64,000 nt of DNA from RUG100 sp050953425. GTDB lineage: Bacteria; Bacillota; Clostridia; Peptostreptococcales; Anaerovoracaceae. Shown here in pieces: positions 8,753 through 16,049 of the stretch. Location of the stretch: assembly GCA_050953425.1 (NCBI GenBank), contig JBMNMQ010000003.1, positions 496,001 through 560,000 of the forward strand, read 5' to 3'. The number at the start of each line of letters is the position of its first letter. Position 1 is the stretch's first letter. Under the pieces are notes generated by a model. That model was not told the DNA's origin and did not search any database. It saw only the letters and a program-made list of their open reading frames with translations. The position numbers were made by a program, and so were the translations under genes.

Positions 8753-9097
8753 TCAGATAAAGCGCTCGATGGCGATCTTCAGGTTCTGAATGGCGTCGCT
8801 GTCGCCGTTCTGCACGGCGCTGGTGATGCAGTGATCGAGGTGATCCTCGAGCAGCAGTTTGCCGGTATTGTTGAGGGCGGCGATAACTGCCGAGAGCTGA
8901 ATCAGAATTTCGGTGCAGTCACGGCCGTTTTCCACCATTTTTTTTACAGAGCGAAGGTGACCGTCGGCTTTGGCCAGGCGGTTGATGATGGCGCGGGTTT
9001 CCGGGCGCAGTTCCTGCGCTTCGTCATCGCGGCGGGCGACGACCGTGCTGTTGCATTCGTCGCTGGTGAGATCGTAATGGAGATCTATCTTTTTCAT
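8753..9097 (-). CDS. csoR: CsoR/FrmR-family metal-sensing repressor
   Basis: The 114-residue all-helical protein has the DUF156 (CsoR) core: RLAKADGHLRSVKKMVENGR, then Cys61, His86 and Cys90 in the sequence TEILIQL...LEDHLDHC. The spacing (25 and 4 residues) equals that of copper-sensing CsoR (C-x24-H-x3-C), so Cu(I) is the best guess for the ligand. The start is placed at MKKIDLHYD (ATG at 9097); longer in-frame starts overlap mutY. It is 52 bp downstream of mutY on the same strand and no copper ATPase or chaperone is adjacent. A CDF transporter lies 330 bp away on the other strand. Confidence 0.9.
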   Translation of the reverse strand: MKKIDLHYDLTSDECNSTVVARRDDEAQELRPETRAIINRLAKADGHLRSVKKMVENGRDCTEILIQLSAVIAALNNTGKLLLEDHLDHCITSAVQNGDSDAIQNLKIAIERFI

Positions 9098-9149
9098 TTT
9101 GCTGTGCCTCTCTGCTTTGCTGGGAAGAATTGCTCCGTTCGCATTCCTC

Positions 9150-10217
9150 TCAGGCCTCCGCTTCGACGATGCGGAGATCCGTACCGACATATTTGAGAAA
9201 CGCGCGGAAAGCGGACGGGATGGAGTAGCGGGCGGCGATCTCTTCCCGGGTGGCGGCGATCAGGCCGTCGCATTCGCGCAGCGCTTTGACGTGCGCCAGA
9301 TAGCCGGTCATATGCCACTCTCGGTGGGTAAAAATATGGACAGCCGGTTCGGTCGGCTGCAGTGAGACGGGCTCCATGCCCCAGGCGCGAATCTGTGCCG
9401 CGGCGCGGCGGCGGCTGACGCTGCCCTCGAGGGAAGGAAATTCCCAGAGACCGGCGAGCAGTCCCTGCGGAGGCCGCCGGCGCAGCGCAAAACGGCTGCC
9501 GTCGCTGAGCAGAAGGACGGTGCGCTTCTCAACGCGCCGTTTCTTTTTTGCCGGCAGCACCGGCAGTTCCGCTTCCGTACCGGCTTTGTGCGCGGCGCAG
9601 CAGTGCTGCCAGGGACAGCGCTCGCAGAGCGGCTGTCCGCCGGGCAGGCAGACGGCGGCACCGAGATCCATCAAGGCCTGGTTGTAATCGCCGGGCCGCT
9701 GCTGCGGCATCGCGGCCCGGTAGAATTCGGCGGCGGCTTTTGCGGCTGCCCGCGAGCGGATGTTTTCGCGGCAGTCGGTGCGTCGCGCGTAAACGCGCAG
9801 CAGATTGCCGTCGAGCGCCGGTATGCGTTCACCGAAGGCAATGGAAGCGATTGCGGCGGCCGTATAGGGGCCGATGCCGGCGAGCTGCCGCAGCTCCGCG
9901 GCCGTCTGCGGCATGACGCCGCCGCACTCCTCCATGATCTGTCCGGCCGCGCGGTGCAGATTGCGGGCACGGCTGTAATAGCCGAGTCCTTCCCACAGCT
10001 TGAGAACCTGGTCCTCCGGCGCTGCGGCCAGCGCCGCAATGTCGGGCAGGCTGTGCAGAAAGCGCCGGTAGTAGCCGATGACCGCTTCCACACGTGTCTG
10101 CTGCAGCATGATCTCCGACAGCCAGACGTGATAGGGCGTCGGATCCTCCCGCCAGGGAAGGATGCGGCGATGCCGGCGGTACCAGCGCAGCAGCAGCTCG
10201 GTGTCACTGACCGGCAA
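9150..10217 (-). CDS. mutY: A/G-specific adenine glycosylase MutY
   Basis: The 355-residue enzyme removes adenine opposite 8-oxoguanine. It shows catalytic Glu35 (LSEIMLQQT), the helix-hairpin-helix LAGIGPYTAAAIASIA, catalytic Asp136 (PALDGNLLRVYARR), the [4Fe-4S] cysteines at 190, 198, 201 and 207, and a C-terminal NUDIX-like MutT domain (LLAGLWEFPSLEG) that recognises 8-oxoG. The first cysteine gap is seven residues rather than the usual six. The start is TTG at 10217; no ATG is available. It lies one codon after the stop of an in-frame 24-codon ORF that has a strong ribosome-binding site, so translation may be coupled to that ORF. Confidence 0.95.
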   Translation of the reverse strand: MPVSDTELLLRWYRRHRRILPWREDPTPYHVWLSEIMLQQTRVEAVIGYYRRFLHSLPDIAALAAAPEDQVLKLWEGLGYYSRARNLHRAAGQIMEECGGVMPQTAAELRQLAGIGPYTAAAIASIAFGERIPALDGNLLRVYARRTDCRENIRSRAAAKAAAEFYRAAMPQQRPGDYNQALMDLGAAVCLPGGQPLCERCPWQHCCAAHKAGTEAELPVLPAKKKRRVEKRTVLLLSDGSRFALRRRPPQGLLAGLWEFPSLEGSVSRRRAAAQIRAWGMEPVSLQPTEPAVHIFTHREWHMTGYLAHVKALRECDGLIAATREEIAARYSIPSAFRAFLKYVGTDLRIVEAEA

Positions 10218-10220
10218 GGT

Positions 10221-10295
10221 CTATTTCTCCGCCCAGATGGCAGCTGCCGCCAGGATGGCAGCGATGATGCAGCGGGCGGTTCTGAACTTTTTCAT
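10221..10295 (-). CDS. 24-residue hydrophobic mini-ORF upstream of and in frame with mutY
   Basis: ATG at 10295 follows TCAAAGGAGTTTC with 9-nt spacing, the best ribosome-binding site in this area. It encodes MKKFRTARCIIAAILAAAAI followed by WAEK and TAG: a basic start plus one hydrophobic stretch, like a signal peptide or a small membrane protein. The stop is followed by one codon (ACC) and the TTG start of mutY in the same frame. It could be a leader peptide that delivers ribosomes to mutY, a free membrane microprotein, or the vestige of an N-terminal extension cut by a stop. MutY is not secreted, so a functional signal-peptide fusion is unlikely. Confidence 0.45.
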   Translation of the reverse strand: MKKFRTARCIIAAILAAAAIWAEK

Positions 10296-10505
10296 AGCAG
10301 GAAACTCCTTTGAATTCTGCAAATTCTGTATTTTCATCCGGCTGCGGCCGGGTCTGCGGCCGCGCGGCGGAGGTTCTCCGTCAGTATGCGGCGGGGAAGC
10401 GTACGATCCGGACGGCCGGGTTCACCGGAGCCACCGCCGCCGCGGGCGGCGGGACAGCGATGTGCCGCGGCTTCTCAATGCGTCCTGCGGATCGGTACTC
10501 CCTTT

Positions 10506-10533
10506 ATGGTATAAGAATTCACAAAAAAGTCAA
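10506..10533 (-). promoter_or_regulatory. Putative promoter for the mini-ORF/mutY/csoR transcript
   Basis: On the minus strand TTGACT (10533-10528) is followed after 16 bp by TACCAT (10511-10506), or after 14 bp by TATACC. It would give a leader of about 200 nt with GC-rich hairpins before the mini-ORF. I recognise no riboswitch in that leader. Confidence 0.45.
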
Positions 10534-10560
10534 CTCGAACCGCCGCCGATCCTTTGCCCC

Positions 10561-10738
10561 TCATCGGCGCGGCTCTTCCGCGAATCACCGGTGCGGCTCT
10601 CCCGCGAATCATCGGCGCGGCTCTTCGCGAATCACCGGCGCGGCTCTTCCGCGAATCACCGGTGCGGCTTTTCGCGAATCACCGGTGCTGCTCTTCCGCG
10701 AATCATCGGCGCGGCTCTTCGCGAATCACCGGCGCGGC
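10561..10738. repeat. 23/24-bp tandem repeat, seven copies plus a partial
   Basis: The unit is TCAYCGGYGCGGCTCTTCCG followed by CGAA. Some copies lack one C (23 bp). Copies are contiguous with no spacers, so this is a minisatellite and not a CRISPR. It lies between the divergent promoters of the mutY transcript and hbd. Confidence 0.9.
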
Positions 10739-11020
10739 GCTGCCGCGGCGTTTCTGTCGGCCGCCGCGAAAGATCCGAAGGGTAAAATGCAGAGCTGGCA
10801 GACGGCCGGAAATGGCGGAAAATTCGTTATTTTTATCGTTGTAAATTGTTAAATTTCCGACAGCACGGGCGCTGTGCGCCGATTTTTTGGGGAAAATCCG
10901 GAATGGCAAAATATGGAATTTACGATTGCCGCGCCGCCGGATAAAAATTCACGCTAGACATTATTTCCTATTTGATGTAATATTTTTTGCAGATGTATAT
11001 TCAGTACGTATTTTGATGCA

Positions 11021-11046
11021 TATAATGTTGTAAATGCTGGAGGTGG
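11021..11046 (+). promoter_or_regulatory. -10 element and ribosome-binding site of hbd
   Basis: A perfect TATAAT (11021-11026) lies in an AT-rich stretch; the hexamer 17 bp upstream (TATTCA) is a poor -35. GGAGGTGG (11039-11046) sets the ATG at 11056. The short distance from the -10 box (about 30 bp to the start codon) means a very short leader. Confidence 0.55.
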
Positions 11047-11055
11047 AACATTACA

Positions 11056-11946
11056 ATGGCAATCAACAAATTATTTGTCGTCGGTGCCGGATTCATGGGT
11101 ACCGGCATCGCGCAGAGTGCTGCTCAGAACGGGATCGATGCGGTCGCTTACGATATTTCCAAGGAAAATCTGGAGCGCAGCAGAGAGAGTCTCACCAAGA
11201 CCCTGGACAAGCGCGTCAAGCGCAACAGAATTTCGGAAGCGGACAAGAAAGATATCCTCAGCCGCGTTCATCATACAACGGATCTGGGCGAATGCAAGGA
11301 TGCGGATATTGTCGTGGAAGCGGTTTCCGAAAATCAGGATCTGAAGATCAGCATTCTTCAGGATGTCGAAAAAGCGGCCAATCCGGACGCGACCCTGGCG
11401 ACCAACACTTCGTCGATCTCCATTACTACGATCGGCAGCAATCTGAAGGATCCGTCCCGCTTTATCGGTACTCACTTCTTCAGCCCTGTGCCGGCAATGC
11501 CGCTGGTGGAAATCGTCCGCGGCCTGCAGACCGGCGAAAAGGCGAAGGCAGTAGCCAGCGAACTGGCTGCTTCTCTGGGCAAGCAGTCGATCCACTCGCG
11601 GGATGAGGCCGGCTTTCTGATCAACCGCATGCTGCTGCCGATGCTCAACGAAGCCTGCTTCCTCGTGGAACGGCGCGTCGGCTCGATCGAAGAAATCGAC
11701 GAAGGCATGAAGCTCGGTCTGAATCATCCGATGGGACCGCTGGAACTGATGGACATGATCGGGATCGACGTCGAGCTGGCGGTTATGGAAGTACTGACAT
11801 CACAGACCGGCGACCAGAAATACAGACCGGCTCTGACGCTGCGCCGCATGGTCGATGCCGGCTATCTCGGACGCAAGTCCGGTGTCGGTTTCTACGTCTA
11901 TCACGACGACGGCACCAGATCGCCGAACGTCGATCTGCTGAAATAA
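11056..11946 (+). CDS. hbd: 3-hydroxybutyryl-CoA dehydrogenase
   Basis: At 296 residues it has the family's usual size. The N-terminal Rossmann domain begins LFVVGAGFMGTGIAQSAAQN (GxGxxG); the catalytic His is in GTHFFSPVPAMPLVEIVRG; the C-terminal helical domain contains GFLINRMLLPMLNEA and LGLNHPMGPLELMDMIGID. The enzyme reduces acetoacetyl-CoA to 3-hydroxybutyryl-CoA in butyrate formation, or works in reverse in acid oxidation. It is monocistronic: its own promoter upstream and a strong terminator downstream, with no crotonase, thiolase or Bcd-Etf genes next to it, unlike the usual clostridial bcs cluster. Confidence 0.94.
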   Translation: MAINKLFVVGAGFMGTGIAQSAAQNGIDAVAYDISKENLERSRESLTKTLDKRVKRNRISEADKKDILSRVHHTTDLGECKDADIVVEAVSENQDLKISILQDVEKAANPDATLATNTSSISITTIGSNLKDPSRFIGTHFFSPVPAMPLVEIVRGLQTGEKAKAVASELAASLGKQSIHSRDEAGFLINRMLLPMLNEACFLVERRVGSIEEIDEGMKLGLNHPMGPLELMDMIGIDVELAVMEVLTSQTGDQKYRPALTLRRMVDAGYLGRKSGVGFYVYHDDGTRSPNVDLLK

Positions 11947-12061
11947 CAGGAGTGATCCGCAGCAAACAACGGGTATATGTCCGCGCCGTCTGCCGGCAGA
12001 GCGCAGCAGCGTTCCGCGGCGGCCGCGGCGCCCGGAAGAGTGCGTAAACCGGAATAGCAGA

Positions 12062-12099
12062 AGAGAGCAGCTTGCAATGAAGAGCTGCTCTCTCTTTTT
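12062..12099 (+). terminator. Rho-independent terminator after hbd
   Basis: AGAGAGCAGCT (12062-12072) pairs perfectly with AGCTGCTCTCT (12083-12093) around a 10-nt loop, followed by CTTTTT. Confidence 0.88.
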
Positions 12100-12173
12100 G
12101 CCGCCAGCCGCCTGTCGCAGCGGTCGACCGCATGCGGATACGGCGGCCGTTTGCGGCTGCGATGCAGCGCGGA

Positions 12174-12464
12174 TCAGGCGTCGTACTTTTCCAGCACGGT
12201 TTCGCGCACGTAGGTCGCCTTCAGTTCACCGAGGCGCTTGAAATGCGCCGCGCTGCAGTGCTTTTGAAACGCTTCTTCGTCGCGCCACTGTTCCAGCAGC
12301 AGCAGGTCGTCGTCGTTTTCGGCGGCGATCGGATAATAGTAAGCGTAGCGCAGATTGCCGTCTTCTTCCCGGCTGGTGCGGTCGATGCCCTCGGCCTTTA
12401 TGGCGGCGAGAAAAGCATCCCGTTTGCCGGGATGGCATTTATAGGTGACGATCAGTGCTTTCAT
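12174..12464 (-). CDS. Antibiotic-biosynthesis-monooxygenase (ABM) domain protein, YgiN-like
   Basis: The 96-residue protein starts MKALIVTYKCHPGKRDAFLA and contains the ABM ferredoxin-like pattern with LLLEQWRDEEAFQKH and a final HFKRLGEL. Such small dimeric proteins include quinol monooxygenases and haem-degrading enzymes, but many have no known activity, and the usual haem-binding Asn/Trp pair cannot be assigned. The ATG at 12464 is set by AAGGAGGT nine nt upstream. The gene stands alone, convergent with hbd. Confidence 0.75.
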   Translation of the reverse strand: MKALIVTYKCHPGKRDAFLAAIKAEGIDRTSREEDGNLRYAYYYPIAAENDDDLLLLEQWRDEEAFQKHCSAAHFKRLGELKATYVRETVLEKYDA

Positions 12465-12553
12465 GTGTGATACCTCCTTGGTTTTTCTGATGTCCTGCAC
12501 GGAGGGTGAACCCCCGCAGAAGTATTATAGCGCAGACAGGCCGGATGGAGCAA

Positions 12554-12697
12554 CTGCAGCCGGATCGAAGCAGATCCCTGCAACCGGGTCGGAACGGGTC
12601 ACTGCATCTGCGCCGGGGCAGATCACTGCATTCCGGGCGGAGCAGGGCCCCGCATTCCGGGCGGAGCAGGGCCCTGCAGCCGGACCGGGGCAGCCCG
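12554..12697. repeat. 24-bp tandem repeat, six copies
   Basis: Six contiguous 24-bp units start CTGCA (one CCGCA) and run on the pattern CTGCAKYCGGRYCGGRGCAG. Units 4 and 5 are almost identical. Open frames across the repeat (for example a Cys/Arg-rich one on the minus strand) are a side effect of the period being a multiple of three. Confidence 0.88.
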
Positions 12698-12861
12698 CGG
12701 CGGCTGCCCTGCCCGGCATGGCGGTTCATGGCCTGCACGCAGGTTCGCTGTTCGCGGCGAGCCTCGTCTGCGTGAAGGATTTCTGATTTCTCAAGAAAGT
12801 TCTTCATCTGGCGGACAGACTGTGATAAGATGTGAATGTCTGTAATTTCAGTGAGGTGGCT

Positions 12862-14874
12862 ATGAAAAAGCTTATTTCCATACTACTCAGCACAATACTG
12901 GTGCTGGCGGCGGCTGCGCCGATCTCGGCAGCCGGCGCGTCCAATCGAACGATATCCATCGCCTTTACCTCGGATCTCCATTCCCATCTGGAGGCGGTCA
13001 ACGGCTCGGGCGGCATGGCGCGGCTGCAGACGGCTCTGAACGGGATCAGCGGCCGGAACTCGAGTACATTTCGGCTGGATGCCGGAAGTTTTTCCGTCGG
13101 TACGCCGTTTCAGGCAATCTTTGAAACCGACGCCTCGGAGCTGCGCATGCTCGGTTCCCTCGATTACGATGCGGTGACGCTGGGCGCCCCGGAATTTGCC
13201 GCCGGCGCGGACGGTCTGGCAAGGATGCTGCAGCGGGCGGCGCTGGCAAAGCGGGTCACCAAAGTTACGACGTCGAATTACAACCGCCAGACGATGCAGA
13301 TGGAGACGAAGACTACGTTCACCAGAACGATGCCGGAGCTGGTGCTGGGCAATATCGACTGGAGCGCTTCACTGGCGGATCACGATACCGGCAGTGATAC
13401 GGCCAAGCTGCGCCAGGCGTGGAATCGTTACGGTGCTTCGGATTACACCGTGATTCGCCGCGGCGGTAAAAAAATCGCCGTCTTCGGTCTCATGGGAAGT
13501 GCCTCGGGCCGGCAGGCACAGAATAGCAGCGGCGTGCGCTGGCGGGATCGCAGCGATCGCGCCCAGGAAATCGTGGACGAAATCAAGGCCAACGAGAAGG
13601 TTGATATGATCGTCTGCCTGTCGGACGGCGGTCTCAGTGATCCCGCCGGGAAAGACGGCGAAGAGGCCGACCTGGCTGAAGACGTCGACGGCATCGATCT
13701 GATTCTCTGCAGCAACGACGGCACCGCACTGCGCAGGCCGGTCGTGGTCGGCAGCACGACGATTGCCGCGGTCAGGGGAAACTGCACGCAGCTGGGACAT
13801 ATTGTGCTCACGGGCCGGCCGGGCAGCTATAAAGTGAAGACGTATCAGCTGACCTCCCTCGGAGGCAGCGTGAAACAGGATGCCGCCACAGAGTCTCTCG
13901 TGCGCTCCTATAAGGCACAGGTAAACGGAAAATACATGCGGCGCTACGGTTTTTACTATGATCAGCACCTGACGAACAACCCGCGCGGGGTGGCCGAAAC
14001 GGCCGATCTGGTCAGCGATTCGTATCCGGCCATGGTGCGCCGCGCCGAAGGAAGCAGGTATAAAAAAGTCGATGTGGCGATCGCCTCCGAGAGCAGCATT
14101 GCTTCACCGCTGGCCCGGGGCGGCATCAGCGCCGCGGAAGCGTATGACGTCTGCGGTCTCGGTTTCGGAGCTGACGGCTCGTCCGGCTATCCGCTGGTAT
14201 CCGCCTATCTCAGCGGCAGCGAATTGAAAAAACTGGCGGAGGCTGCCGCGTCATTTTCCGATGACAGCCGCGATGCGCGGCTGCATTTCAGCGGCCTGAC
14301 CTACGAGGTGAACAAGGTCCGTCTGAAGCACAACCGCGCCTATAACATTCGCCTGAAAAATGCCGACGGCAGCAGCGAAAGGATCAGCAATCATCATCTC
14401 TACCGCGTGGTCACCGGCCTCGGCGAGCTGAACAGCCTCGATCGTCTCAATGATCTCTACTTCGGTCTGTTCCGCGTCGAGCCGAAAAAAGCGGATGGCA
14501 GCGTGGTCAGAGACCGCAGCCGTCTGGTGCTGCACAGGCACGGACGTGAACTCAAGGAATGGCAGGCCCTGGCGTCTTATCTCGATCACTTCGGCGGACA
14601 GGTGCCGGCGAGGTACAGCAGTTCCGACGGCCGCGCCGTGGTGCGGACATCGCTGAATCCGCTGACGCTTTTCCGCGATTTCAACGCGATCGGGCTGATC
14701 GCCCTGGCGATTGTGCTGATTATCGTTGTCGTTGTCATCGGTCTGCTGCTCTTCCTGCGGCAGCGGCGCTATGCACGACGCGGCTTCGGCCGGCGGGTGT
14801 TCACGCAGAAGAAGAGACCGCGCGGCGGCAAGCCTATGTTCAAGGAACGGCGTTTCCGCATGCGGCGGCGCTGA
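12862..14874 (+). CDS. Secreted, membrane-anchored metallophosphatase/5'-nucleotidase homologue with lost metal ligands
   Basis: About 670 residues. A signal peptide (MKKLISILLSTILVLAAAAP, cleavage near AAGA) leads into a calcineurin-like domain (residues ~30-330) and a 5'-nucleotidase C-terminal domain (~360-600), with a C-terminal membrane helix (IGLIALAIVLIIVVVVIGLL) and a basic cytoplasmic tail. It keeps the first DxH motif (SDLHSHLE), but the canonical GD is DAGS76, the GNHE motif is GAPE (Ala109, Pro110), the next His is Asp255 and GHxH is replaced by CSNDG. Most metal ligands are therefore missing, and it is probably a pseudoenzyme or binding protein on the cell surface. The ATG at 12862 has GAGGTGG upstream. 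Confidence 0.82.
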   Translation: MKKLISILLSTILVLAAAAPISAAGASNRTISIAFTSDLHSHLEAVNGSGGMARLQTALNGISGRNSSTFRLDAGSFSVGTPFQAIFETDASELRMLGSLDYDAVTLGAPEFAAGADGLARMLQRAALAKRVTKVTTSNYNRQTMQMETKTTFTRTMPELVLGNIDWSASLADHDTGSDTAKLRQAWNRYGASDYTVIRRGGKKIAVFGLMGSASGRQAQNSSGVRWRDRSDRAQEIVDEIKANEKVDMIVCLSDGGLSDPAGKDGEEADLAEDVDGIDLILCSNDGTALRRPVVVGSTTIAAVRGNCTQLGHIVLTGRPGSYKVKTYQLTSLGGSVKQDAATESLVRSYKAQVNGKYMRRYGFYYDQHLTNNPRGVAETADLVSDSYPAMVRRAEGSRYKKVDVAIASESSIASPLARGGISAAEAYDVCGLGFGADGSSGYPLVSAYLSGSELKKLAEAAASFSDDSRDARLHFSGLTYEVNKVRLKHNRAYNIRLKNADGSSERISNHHLYRVVTGLGELNSLDRLNDLYFGLFRVEPKKADGSVVRDRSRLVLHRHGRELKEWQALASYLDHFGGQVPARYSSSDGRAVVRTSLNPLTLFRDFNAIGLIALAIVLIIVVVVIGLLLFLRQRRYARRGFGRRVFTQKKRPRGGKPMFKERRFRMRRR

Positions 14875-14972
14875 GGCGCTGCCGACAGTCATTGGGCGGC
14901 CGGCGAGGGAAACACCGGCCGACCCGGCGGCATGCGGACGGTGCAGTGACGCTGCGGAACAAACGAAAAAAC

Positions 14973-14999
14973 AAAAACGGAGCTGCTGCTCCGTTTTTT
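14973..14999 (+). terminator. Rho-independent terminator after the metallophosphatase homologue
   Basis: AAAAACGGAGC (14973-14983), TGCT loop, then GCTCCGTTTTTT. The A-tract on the other side may also stop the convergent hydroxyacid dehydrogenase transcript. Confidence 0.88.
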
Positions 15000-15033
15000 G
15001 CTTCCGTGTGCCGACCGCGGGGGCGCCGCGTTT

Positions 15034-15074
15034 TCCGCGGCCGTTCGGTGTCCGCGGCCGTTCGGTGTCCGCGG
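15034..15074. repeat. 17-bp direct repeat, two copies plus a partial
   Basis: TCCGCGGCCGTTCGGTG occurs twice in tandem followed by TCCGCGG, between the terminator and the end of the minus-strand dehydrogenase gene. Confidence 0.75.
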
Positions 15075-15104
15075 GATGAGGCGGCTGCCGCAGCCGCCCG
15101 GCGT

Positions 15105-16019
15105 TTACAGGTCGATGCGGTTTTTGCTGCCGCCGGCGAGCCAGCTCTCGATGTTGTCCGCCAGTGTGTCGCAGATGATGCGCCGTGTTTCCGGCGGGCA
15201 CCAGCTGTTGTGCGGGGTGATCACGCACTGCTCCATGTGGATCAGCGGATCGTCGGAGGAGGGCGGCTCCCTGCGCAGCACGTCGGCGGCAAAGCCGCCC
15301 AGCTTGCCGCTGCGCAGCGCCGCGGCCACCGCTTCCTCGTCGACCAGGGTACCGCGCGCGGTGTTGATCAGCAGGGCGCCGTCCTTCATCTTTTCGATGC
15401 GTTCGGCGTTGATGAAGTTGACGGTTTCCGGCGTGGCCGGAATGTGCAGGCTGACAACGTCGGCGGCCAGTGCCGCTTCCGGTTCGCGGCGGTAAACGCG
15501 GACGGTCATGCCGAGGGCAGCGGCGATCTCCGCCACCTTGCGGCCGATGTGGCCGTAGCCGACGATGCCGATTGTTTTGCCGGCCAGCAGCATCAGCGGC
15601 TTTTTCCAGTAGCAGAAGCCGCGGGCCTCGTTCCATTCGTCGCTGTGGACGCTGTCGTTGTGCAGGCCGATGTGATTGCAGAGCTCCAGCAGCAGGGCAA
15701 TGGTGTGCTGCGCTACCGCTTCGGTGGCGTAGGCGGGCACATTGGTGCAGGCGATGCCGCGTTCGCGCGCCGCGGCGACGTCGAGGTTGTCAAAGCCGGT
15801 CGCGGCCACGCCGCAAAAGCGCAGTGCGGGATCGGAAGCGATCAGTGCGCGGTCCATATGAATCTTGCTGAAGATCACGATCTCGGCGCCGGCGATGCGC
15901 TGCCGGGATTCTTCATAGCTGGAGCGGTCGTAGACGACGACCTCACCGAAGCGCTGCAGCGGGTCCCAGTTGAGGTCGTTGGCGTGGATGGTTTCGCCGT
16001 CGAGGATGACGATTTTCAA
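15105..16019 (-). CDS. D-2-hydroxyacid dehydrogenase (NAD), copy 1 of a tandem pair
   Basis: The 304-residue protein belongs to the D-isomer-specific 2-hydroxyacid dehydrogenases. It has the NAD-binding GYGHIGRKVAEIA, catalytic Arg in INTARGTLVDEEAV, Glu in LRREPPSSDDP and His in ITPHNSW. Such enzymes reduce 2-keto acids (pyruvate, hydroxypyruvate, glyoxylate or branched ketoacids) to D-hydroxy acids; the substrate is unclear. The start is TTG at 16019 behind AAGGGAGAAAC. It lies 30 bp downstream of a paralogue on the same strand, clearly one operon. Residues 72-112 are identical to the paralogue while the first 70 residues differ strongly. Confidence 0.9.
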   Translation of the reverse strand: MKIVILDGETIHANDLNWDPLQRFGEVVVYDRSSYEESRQRIAGAEIVIFSKIHMDRALIASDPALRFCGVAATGFDNLDVAAARERGIACTNVPAYATEAVAQHTIALLLELCNHIGLHNDSVHSDEWNEARGFCYWKKPLMLLAGKTIGIVGYGHIGRKVAEIAAALGMTVRVYRREPEAALAADVVSLHIPATPETVNFINAERIEKMKDGALLINTARGTLVDEEAVAAALRSGKLGGFAADVLRREPPSSDDPLIHMEQCVITPHNSWCPPETRRIICDTLADNIESWLAGGSKNRIDL

Positions 16020-16049
16020 GATGTTTCTCCCTTCGGATCGCGTTTCGGG

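Noticed and set aside
10561..10738. CRISPR array at the 23/24-bp repeat
   Set aside because: Units are contiguous without unique spacers and no cas genes are present.
12439..12807. Cys/Arg-rich minus-strand frame of about 122 codons
   Set aside because: Its repeats are just the translation of the 24-bp minisatellite, and it overlaps the start and ribosome-binding site of the ABM-domain gene.
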